Positions 1-5,199 of a stretch of 8,614 nt of DNA are shown one piece after another. The DNA comes from CAYSCX01 sp964429575 (GTDB lineage Bacteria; Desulfobacterota; Binatia; Binatales; Binataceae). The stretch's first letter is position 1. Each line of letters opens with the position of its first letter. The DNA lies in assembly GCA_964429575.1 (NCBI GenBank), contig CAYSCX010000070.1, positions 1-8,614 on the forward strand. Direction: 5' to 3'. Both the position numbers and the translations under genes were made by a program. The notes below the pieces were generated by a model that saw nothing but the letters and a program-made list of their open reading frames with translations, ran no database searches and was not told where the DNA came from.

Positions 1-91
1 TCGCGGCGTCGGAATTCCGGATTGCATTCGCAGCGGCGAGCAGGCTGCCGATGCGATTGTCGCGGAGTTCTCGAACACAACTCAATCGTAG
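1..91 (+). CDS. Protoporphyrinogen oxidase (HemY/HemG-type), C-terminal fragment
   Basis: The reading frame is open from base 2 to a TAG at 89-91, giving 29 residues that include GVGIPDCIRSG followed by EQAADAIVAEF. In FAD-dependent protoporphyrinogen oxidases and related amine-oxidase-fold flavoproteins, a closing segment of the form GxGIPDCIxxGxxAA helps bind the FAD and precedes the last helix. The family oxidises protoporphyrinogen IX to protoporphyrin IX in heme synthesis, usually at the membrane. The rest of the gene lies outside the window. Its stop overlaps the stop of the convergent VOC gene by about 10 bases. The assignment rests on one short motif, so another FAD oxidoreductase of the same superfamily is possible. 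Confidence 0.6.
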   Translation, partial: RGVGIPDCIRSGEQAADAIVAEFSNTTQS

Positions 92-453
92 CGGGGCTTC
101 CCGCCGAACTTTTTGAGGTCGATTATCGGGATCGGATTCCCATCGGGATCAGCCAGTATTGCGAAGAAGCCGGTGCGAACTTCGATTGGCCGCAGAATGA
201 GCCGCTGTCCTCCCCGCTCATGTTCCGCGCAGAGCGATTCGACGTCCGCGACGAGAAAGCTGAAATCCGGGCTCGGTATCGCGGGGTCCGTATGAATGAC
301 GACCTCAGCGTCGCTCTCGGCCAGACCAAGCCCGATCATATTGCGCTCGGAGTCGGCCCACAGACGCCTGAGGTGGAGCGCACCAGTGTAGAACGCCTCG
401 GCCTCCGCGAGATCGGTCACGCGGTACATTATGCTGTCGATCTTAAGCAACAC
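82..453 (-). CDS. Glyoxalase/bleomycin-resistance (VOC) family protein
   Basis: This encodes 123 residues, the size of a single VOC module (two beta-alpha-beta-beta-beta repeats). Family marks are the opening beta strand and helix with VTDLAEAEAFYTGAL, the second-repeat strand FSFLVADVE with its following helix, and the closing DPDGNPI turn. I chose the GTG at 453 because a strong Shine-Dalgarno sequence, TAAGGAG (- strand of 464-470), sits 10 bases upstream. Positions that usually carry metal ligands look substituted: Ser where the first strand normally has His, Asp in place of His before FSFLV, and Pro in place of Glu after DPDGNPI. It may therefore not be a classical metal-dependent lyase or dioxygenase; a binding protein is possible. 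Substrate is unknown. It is divergent from dinB and convergent with the heme gene. Confidence 0.8.
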   Translation of the reverse strand: MLLKIDSIMYRVTDLAEAEAFYTGALHLRRLWADSERNMIGLGLAESDAEVVIHTDPAIPSPDFSFLVADVESLCAEHERGGQRLILRPIEVRTGFFAILADPDGNPIPIIDLKKFGGKPRYD

Positions 454-499
454 TGCGATCGGGCTCCTTAGGTAGAGTATCCCCTCGTCTAGTAGGGAC

Positions 500-515
500 G
501 TCGAGCAAACTCGAG
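500..515. repeat. Short inverted repeat at the dinB start codon
   Basis: TCGAG (501-505), loop CAAA, CTCGA (510-514) forms a 5-bp perfect dyad that abuts the GTG start of dinB at 515. It could be a small operator or an mRNA hairpin limiting initiation. It does not match a LexA box type that I recognise, and a 5-bp dyad can arise by chance in GC-rich DNA. Confidence 0.3.
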
Positions 516-1777
516 TGCGGGCTCAAAGGGATTCGACAGCAACCGTCGGCACTCCTTCACGGCGAGTCATCGCGCACGCCGACATGGACGCCTACTACGC
601 GGCGGTCGAGCAGCTCGACAATCCTGAGCTGCGCGGCAAGCCGGTCATCGTCGGTGGCGCCAGCGCGCGCGGCGTGGTCACGACCGCATCGTATGAGGCG
701 CGGAAGTTTGGCGTGCGTTCCGCGATGCCGACCGTCGAGGCGCGACGGCTCTGCCCGAATGGAATTTTCGTGCGCGGCCGCATGAAGCGCTACGTCGAAG
801 TCTCACGCGTGGTGCGGCGAATCTTCGAAAGCCTGAGCCCGGTGGTCGAGCCGCTCTCGCTGGATGAAGCATTCATCGATCTTACCGGCACCGACCGCCT
901 GTTCGGCCATCCGATCGACGCAGCGCGCATACTCAAGCGTCGAGTGCATGACGAGACCGGGTTGGTTGTGTCGGTCGGCGTGGCGCCGACCAAAATGGCG
1001 GCAAAAATTTTGAGCGACATGTCGAAACCGGACGGACTACTTTACCTCGACGGCGCGCATCTGACGGAGTTCCTGTGGCCGCTGCCGGTGGAGCGCTTAT
1101 GGGGTGTCGGGCGCGTGACGCTAGAGCGGCTCCACGGCGCGCGAATTACGACGGTCGGCGATCTCGCGCATCGCGATGTGGCGGAACTCAAGTCGCTGTT
1201 CGGCTCGATGGGACCGCATCTGCATGAACTTGCGAACGGCCGCGACTCGCGCGCGGTCATCGCCGACTGGCAACGCAAATCATACGGCGAGGAAAACACG
1301 TTCGAACGCGACCATTCGCTCGATGAAGACGCGGTCATCCGGGCGATCATCGCGCACAGCGACGCGCTCGGCCGGCGGCTACGCGCCGATTCCGTGCGTG
1401 CCCGTACCATCACGTTGAAGCTCAAGCTCGCGAGACCAGTACGCGGCGCGGGTCCGGGCCGCTATCCACTCATCTCGCGAAGTGTCTCGCTCGAGTGCGT
1501 GACCGACGACGGCGCAGAAATCTGCGCCACGGCCCGCGGTCTGCTTTCGGCGCTTAAGCGGCGCGACATGATCCGGCTGATCGGCGTCCAAGTTCACAAC
1601 CTCGAGCGCGGCGATTCATCGCAGCTTGGATTGTTCGACGCGCTGCCCGAGGCGGCGACCAAGCGTCAGCGGCTGAATCGCGCGCTCGACCGCGTAGCCG
1701 AAAAGTTCGGCGATGATGCGGTGACGCGCGGCCTCGCGCATGCGGAGCGTGCCGCGCCGACCACGCGCGTGAAGTAG
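515..1777 (+). CDS. dinB: DNA polymerase IV (Y-family translesion polymerase)
   Basis: The 420-residue protein copies damaged DNA in error-prone translesion synthesis. The palm motif HADMDAYYAAVE holds catalytic Asp23 and, by alignment with E. coli Asp8/Phe13, Tyr28 as the steric gate against ribonucleotides. SLDEAF supplies Asp117 and Glu118. The thumb segment LWGVGRVTLERL is a helix-hairpin-helix, and the little-finger domain occupies about residues 250-365. QLGLFD (370-375) is a textbook beta-clamp-binding motif, followed by a tail with LNRALDRVAEKFGDDAV, as in many DinB proteins longer than the 351-residue E. coli enzyme. GTG at 515 is the first start after the in-frame stop at 473 and the only usual start before the catalytic motif. 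The Shine-Dalgarno is weak (TAGGGA, about 16 bases upstream). No clear SOS box is visible. Confidence 0.95.
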   Translation: MRAQRDSTATVGTPSRRVIAHADMDAYYAAVEQLDNPELRGKPVIVGGASARGVVTTASYEARKFGVRSAMPTVEARRLCPNGIFVRGRMKRYVEVSRVVRRIFESLSPVVEPLSLDEAFIDLTGTDRLFGHPIDAARILKRRVHDETGLVVSVGVAPTKMAAKILSDMSKPDGLLYLDGAHLTEFLWPLPVERLWGVGRVTLERLHGARITTVGDLAHRDVAELKSLFGSMGPHLHELANGRDSRAVIADWQRKSYGEENTFERDHSLDEDAVIRAIIAHSDALGRRLRADSVRARTITLKLKLARPVRGAGPGRYPLISRSVSLECVTDDGAEICATARGLLSALKRRDMIRLIGVQVHNLERGDSSQLGLFDALPEAATKRQRLNRALDRVAEKFGDDAVTRGLAHAERAAPTTRVK

Positions 1778-1799
1778 GGCTTGCGCGCGCACGGCTGCT

Positions 1800-1827
1800 T
1801 TGAACCATCGTTGCGATGACGCATAAT
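1800..1827 (+). promoter_or_regulatory. Candidate sigma70-type promoter for leuCD
   Basis: TTGAAC (1800-1805) and CATAAT (1822-1827) are separated by 16 bp, matching 4 of 6 and 5 of 6 bases of the -35 and -10 consensus. The site lies in the 89-bp gap between the dinB stop and the leuC ATG, leaving a leader of about 33 bases, too short for a leucine leader peptide with attenuator. No transcript data are available. Confidence 0.4.
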
Positions 1828-1866
1828 ACCGATCCCGCCCTTTCAATCGGCGGCGATTAGCGCGAC

Positions 1867-3270
1867 ATGGCGGCTCAGACACTCTTCGAAAAGATTTGGA
1901 ATAGCCACATCGTTCGCGAGGCGGCCGGCGAACCGGCGTTGCTCTATATCGACCTGCACCTGGTCCACGAGGTCACCTCGCCGCAGGCATTCGAGGGCCT
2001 GCGTACGACCGGACGCAAGGTACGCATGCCAGCGCGGACGTTTGCCACGCTGGATCACAACATCCCGACTACCGATCGCGGCAAGCCGATTGCCGATCCT
2101 GACTCCGCGCTGCAGGTCGAGATGCTTCAGCGCAATTGCCGCGAGTTCGGGGTGACGCTCTTCGACCTGGGCTCGCGCGAACAGGGAATCGTCCACATCA
2201 TCGGTCCCGAACTCGGCCTCACGCAGCCCGGCATGACGATCGTTTGCGGCGACAGCCACACGGCGACGCACGGCGCATTCGGCGCGCTGGCGTTCGGCAT
2301 CGGCACCAGCGAGGTCGAGCATGTGCTCGCCACCCAGTGCCTGTGGCAGGCGAGGCCGAAGACCATGGAAGTGCGCGTCAACGGCGCGCTGCCGCGCGGC
2401 GTCACGGCCAAAGACGTCATCCTCGGCATCATCGGGCGCATCAAGACCGACGGCGCGACCGGCCACGTGGTGGAATATCGCGGCGCGGCGATCGAGGCGC
2501 TATCGGTCGAGGAGCGCATGACGGTTTGCAACATGTCGATCGAGGCGGGCGCGCGGGCGGGCATGATAGCGGCAGATCAGAAGACCATCGAACATCTGCG
2601 CGGGCGTCGCTACGCGCCCAAGGGCAAGGACTTCGACAAGGCAGCGGAGAAGTGGCTCGAGTTTCGCAGCGATGACGACGCGCACTTCGACAAGAACGTC
2701 GTGTTCGACGCCGCCAGCATCGCGCCGCAGGTCACTTGGGGCACCAACCCCGGCATGGTGACCGAGGTGACGGGCGCCGTGCCGAACCCGGGGTCGTTCG
2801 CGGACGCGAACGATCGCAGGGCGGCCGAGCGCGCGCTCGACTATATGGGGCTCAAGCCGGGCACGAAAATCACAGACATCAAGATCGATCGCGTATTCAT
2901 TGGGTCGTGCACCAACTCGCGTCTCAGCGATCTTCGCGCAGCGGCTGACGTGATACGCGGCAAGAAGGTCGCCCGAGGCGTGCAGGCGATGGTCGTTCCT
3001 GGCTCGCAGCAAGTGAAGGTCGAAGCGGAACAGATTGGTCTCGACCGCGTGTTCGTCGAGGCGGGATTCGAGTGGCGGGAGTCCGGATGCAGCATGTGCC
3101 TCGGCATGAATCCGGACATCCTGAAGCCGGGCGAGCGATGCGCCAGCACGTCGAATCGAAACTTTGAGGGGCGCCAAGGCGCCGGCGGGCGGACGCATCT
3201 CGTCAGTCCGCAGATGGCGGCCGCGGCCGCAGTGGCCGGGCATTTTGTCGATATTCGCGAGTGGTCATAG
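1867..3270 (+). CDS. leuC: 3-isopropylmalate dehydratase large subunit
   Basis: LeuC with LeuD forms isopropylmalate isomerase, which converts 2-isopropylmalate to 3-isopropylmalate in leucine synthesis in the cytosol. It is an aconitase-superfamily enzyme with a [4Fe-4S] cluster. The 467-residue protein is nearly colinear with the 466-residue E. coli LeuC. The three cluster cysteines are Cys348 in GSCTNSR and Cys408 and Cys411 in CSMCLGMN, against 347, 407 and 410 in E. coli. Other signatures are DHNIPT near residue 60, CGDSHTATHGAFGALAFG and the closing ERCASTSNRNFEGRQG. ATG 1867 gives the expected N-terminus (MAAQTLFEKIW). The leader before it has only weak Shine-Dalgarno character (GGCGGCGA). 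The stop is 7 bases from the leuD start, so the two are almost certainly cotranscribed. Confidence 0.97.
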   Translation: MAAQTLFEKIWNSHIVREAAGEPALLYIDLHLVHEVTSPQAFEGLRTTGRKVRMPARTFATLDHNIPTTDRGKPIADPDSALQVEMLQRNCREFGVTLFDLGSREQGIVHIIGPELGLTQPGMTIVCGDSHTATHGAFGALAFGIGTSEVEHVLATQCLWQARPKTMEVRVNGALPRGVTAKDVILGIIGRIKTDGATGHVVEYRGAAIEALSVEERMTVCNMSIEAGARAGMIAADQKTIEHLRGRRYAPKGKDFDKAAEKWLEFRSDDDAHFDKNVVFDAASIAPQVTWGTNPGMVTEVTGAVPNPGSFADANDRRAAERALDYMGLKPGTKITDIKIDRVFIGSCTNSRLSDLRAAADVIRGKKVARGVQAMVVPGSQQVKVEAEQIGLDRVFVEAGFEWRESGCSMCLGMNPDILKPGERCASTSNRNFEGRQGAGGRTHLVSPQMAAAAAVAGHFVDIREWS

Positions 3271-3277
3271 AGGCAGC

Positions 3278-3883
3278 GTGCAGGCGTTCAAGAGTTTTAC
3301 CGGGATGGTCGCGCCGATGGATCGCGCGAACGTCGATACCGATCAGATCATTCCCAAGCAGTTCCTGAAGGCGGTCGTGCGCAGCGGTCTGGGGCGTGGG
3401 CTGTTCTTCGACTGGCGGCTGCGCCCGGACGGATCGGAGGATCCGGATTTCCCGCTCAACAAGCCGCGCTTCAGCGGCTCATCGATTTTGGTCTCGCGGC
3501 AGAACTTCGGCAGTGGAAGTTCGCGCGAGCATGCGGTGTGGGCGCTCGAGGATTTCGGTTTCAAGGCGATCATTGCGCCGTCGTTTGCCGACATTTTCCG
3601 CAACAACTGTTTGAAGAACGGAATCCTGCCGGTGGTGCTCAAGCCCGACGAAGTCGAGGGGCTGTTCAAAGCAATCTCGAAATACGAGGGCTACCACCTG
3701 CGAGTCGATCTTGCAGAGCAGACCGTGACCGACGACTTCGGATGGTCGGCTCACTTTGATATCGAGCCGGACGCGAAAAGGCGTTTGCTTGAGGGGCTGG
3801 ACGATATCGCCCTAACGCTCGCGCATGAGAAGGACGTCGCTGCCTACGAGGCGAAACATCCGGTGCCGTTCGGCACACCGTAG
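3278..3883 (+). CDS. leuD: 3-isopropylmalate dehydratase small subunit
   Basis: This is the swivelling small subunit of isopropylmalate isomerase, partner of LeuC. Translation from GTG 3278 gives 201 residues, the length of E. coli LeuD. Family marks are NVDTDQIIPKQFLK near residue 20, FGSGSSREHAVWAL near residues 72-86, the segment IIAPSFADIFRNNCLKNGILP, and the C-terminal FDIEPDAKRRLLEGLDDIALTL. I prefer GTG 3278 over ATG 3305 because the residues between (QAFKSFTG) match the conserved first strand, and over upstream starts because those lie inside leuC. The Shine-Dalgarno AGAGG (3269-3273) overlaps the leuC stop, which suggests translational coupling and equal subunit supply. Confidence 0.97.
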   Translation: MQAFKSFTGMVAPMDRANVDTDQIIPKQFLKAVVRSGLGRGLFFDWRLRPDGSEDPDFPLNKPRFSGSSILVSRQNFGSGSSREHAVWALEDFGFKAIIAPSFADIFRNNCLKNGILPVVLKPDEVEGLFKAISKYEGYHLRVDLAEQTVTDDFGWSAHFDIEPDAKRRLLEGLDDIALTLAHEKDVAAYEAKHPVPFGTP

Positions 3884-4922
3884 CGCATGCGCTGTCGCGC
3901 AGTTGCCTCTCCCTGGTCAGGGAGAGGCAAGCACATTCACGGCGACTGCGCGCAACGCCGGCGTTCGCCTCGACATTGTGCTCGCGGAGCGGCTCGCGCC
4001 GGAGCTTTCGCGTTCACAAGTTGCGCGGATGATCAAAGCGGGACTGGTGCGCATCAACGGCAAACCCGCGCGCCCGTCGATCGCTCTGCGCGCGCGCGAT
4101 CGAATTGAAATCGGCGCACCACCGCCGGCGACGGTCACGCAGCCAAACGCAAGCGCACCGTCCGTAGATATCCTCTACGAGGACTCAGAGATCATCGTCG
4201 TCAACAAGCCGGCCGGCATGACGGTGCATCCGGCGCCGAGCCATCACGATGCCACGTTGGTGGATGCCCTGCTGGCCCGTTTCCCGGAACTCGCGGTGAT
4301 GGCCGAGCCGGATGGCGTGATGCGCCCCGGTATCGTTCACAGACTCGACAAGGACACCTCGGGCGTGATGGTTATCGCGCGCACGCCGTTCGCGCGCACC
4401 TCGCTCTCGCGACAGTTCAAGGATCGTACTGTCTCCAAGACGTATCTGGCGATTGTGAAGGGGCACGTCGCGTGCGGCCAGATGACCATTTCGCGGCCGG
4501 TCGGGCGCCATCCGACGGAGCGCAAGCGCATGTCGGTGGCGTCGCGCGTGGGACGCGAGGCGGTCACTCGGCTTCGCGTGCTCGAGCGGTTGGGCGTTGC
4601 ACGTGATCCCGACCGCGCGACTACGCTGGTATGCCTTAAGCCCGAAACGGGCAGGACTCATCAGTTGCGCGTACATCTCGCGTCGATTGGACATCCCTGT
4701 CTCGGCGATCCCGTGTACGGCGGACGCGCTGCGCTCAGCGGCGCGGGCGCGATGTTCGACCGGCAGGCGCTACATGCATTGGCACTCGAACTGAACCATC
4801 CACGAAGCGGCGGGCGGATGAGATTTGTTGCGCCGCTGCCACGCGAGGTGGCAGAATTTTTAGTCGCCAATGGGGTGAGCTGCGACCCCAGAACGGCCGA
4901 GCGATGGGCATCGCTTGACTGA
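3825..4922 (+). CDS. rluD: RluA/RluD-family 23S rRNA pseudouridine synthase, start uncertain
   Basis: The enzyme isomerises uridine to pseudouridine in RNA; RluD-type members act on helix 69 of 23S rRNA. An N-terminal S4 RNA-binding domain runs from about residue 43 to 100 (RLDIVLAERL, ARMIKAGLVRINGKP). The catalytic domain follows with VNKPAGMTVHP (motif I), HRLDKDTSG with catalytic Asp175, and ETGRTHQLRVHLASIGHP (motif III). Numbers count from ATG 3825. That ATG lies inside leuD (59-base overlap) and is the only ATG, GTG or TTG in frame before the S4 domain; the next, GTG 3978, would cut into it. The first ~36 residues are Arg/Ser/Ala-rich, unlike the family, and are partly encoded by a 28-bp palindrome. 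The native start may be damaged, non-standard (ACG 3939 has GGAGAGG upstream) or out of frame (ATG 3887). Function is sure at family level; specificity is inferred. Confidence 0.9.
   Translation: MRRTSLPTRRNIRCRSAHRSACAVAQLPLPGQGEASTFTATARNAGVRLDIVLAERLAPELSRSQVARMIKAGLVRINGKPARPSIALRARDRIEIGAPPPATVTQPNASAPSVDILYEDSEIIVVNKPAGMTVHPAPSHHDATLVDALLARFPELAVMAEPDGVMRPGIVHRLDKDTSGVMVIARTPFARTSLSRQFKDRTVSKTYLAIVKGHVACGQMTISRPVGRHPTERKRMSVASRVGREAVTRLRVLERLGVARDPDRATTLVCLKPETGRTHQLRVHLASIGHPCLGDPVYGGRAALSGAGAMFDRQALHALALELNHPRSGGRMRFVAPLPREVAEFLVANGVSCDPRTAERWASLD
3903..3930. repeat. Perfect 28-bp palindrome at the leuD-rluD junction
   Basis: TTGCCTCTCCCTG (3903-3915) and its exact inverse CAGGGAGAGGCAA (3918-3930) flank a 2-base centre. 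In RNA it could form a stem of about 12 bp with a 4-base loop. It begins 20 bases after the leuD stop and contains GGAGAGG, which resembles a Shine-Dalgarno sequence locked in the stem. No T-run follows, so it is not a standard intrinsic terminator. CCTCTCCC...GGGAGAGG palindromes are common as dispersed intergenic repeats in GC-rich bacteria, and the C/G-rich hairpins inside the two mobile elements of this window are similar in style. Confidence 0.85.
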
Positions 4923-4929
4923 CGCGTCG

Positions 4930-4958
4930 TTGACACCGCCTCATCGCTTGGTTACCGT
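4930..4958 (+). promoter_or_regulatory. Candidate rho promoter
   Basis: TTGACA (4930-4935) is a perfect -35 consensus. After a 17-bp spacer comes TACCGT (4953-4958), which keeps the key T, A and final T of a -10 box (3 of 6). It starts 8 bases after the rluD stop and would give rho a leader of roughly 235 bases. The -35 match and spacing are good and the -10 is poor, so this is suggestive only. Confidence 0.4.
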
Positions 4959-4980
4959 ATTGTTGTAGAGCTTCCGCATA

Positions 4981-5025
4981 AGGGACCCGCGGGCGGAGCG
5001 ATTCGAGCCCGCTCTGAGGTGCCCT
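4981..5025 (+). promoter_or_regulatory. Nested hairpin in the rho leader
   Basis: An inner stem GCGGGC (4989-4994) / GCCCGC (5007-5012) is enclosed by an outer one in which AGGGACC (4981-4987) pairs with GGT (5018-5020) and CCCT (5022-5025) around a one-base bulge. It sits just downstream of the candidate promoter. E. coli rho is autoregulated by termination in its leader; a similar role here is inference. Confidence 0.4.
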
Positions 5026-5059
5026 CTAACTTCTGATTCAAGGCGCGATCGTTCCGAAT

Positions 5060-5073
5060 CCCAAGCGCTTGGG
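5060..5073. repeat. Perfect 14-bp palindrome in the rho leader
   Basis: CCCAAGCGCTTGGG is its own reverse complement without a spacer. It lies 127 bases before the rho ATG, about 100 bases after the candidate -10. It could be a dimeric repressor site or part of leader RNA structure. No regulator family is recognised from it. Confidence 0.5.
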
Positions 5074-5128
5074 CCCAGGCAATCCAGAAACAGATCGTCT
5101 TGCGCGAGTATCGATCGGCGTCTTGAGG

Positions 5129-5147
5129 CTGCGGCGCAGAATTTTTT
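5129..5147 (+). terminator. Weak attenuator-like hairpin and T-run before rho
   Basis: A small stem CTGC (5129-5132) / GCAG (5136-5139) with loop GGC is followed by AA and six T residues (5142-5147). The order is that of an intrinsic terminator, but a 4-bp stem is too short for an efficient one. At most it may pause polymerase in the leader. It is the only T-run of this size in the spacer. Confidence 0.2.
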
Positions 5148-5174
5148 AACAGCGCTCGCAGTAGTCTGGTAAGA

Positions 5175-5197
5175 GCAACCAAGGTTGCGAGGAAGGG
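5175..5197 (+). promoter_or_regulatory. rho Shine-Dalgarno with adjoining inverted repeat
   Basis: GGAAGGG (5191-5197) lies 2 bases before ATG 5200, with its GGAAGG core 3-4 bases away. This supports ATG 5200 over the TTG at 5185. Directly upstream, GCAACC (5175-5180) and GGTTGC (5183-5188) form a 6-bp perfect dyad with a 2-base centre, which could influence ribosome access. Confidence 0.5.
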
Positions 5198-5199
5198 TT

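Noticed and set aside
22..471. 149-codon + strand frame across the VOC gene
   Set aside because: It is antisense to a recognisable VOC protein that has a strong Shine-Dalgarno, and it resembles no family.
501..514. SOS/LexA box before dinB
   Set aside because: The TCGAG-CAAA-CTCGA dyad does not match LexA box types I know (CTGT-N8-ACAG, GAAC-N4-GTTC and relatives).
1843..3243. Long - strand open frames opposite leuC (207 and 247 codons)
   Set aside because: These are mirror frames of a GC-rich conserved gene with no recognisable protein features.
5146..5174. Second rho promoter with TTAACA at 5146-5151
   Set aside because: The -35-like box is good, but at 16-18 bp spacing there is only GTAAGA-like sequence, a poor -10.
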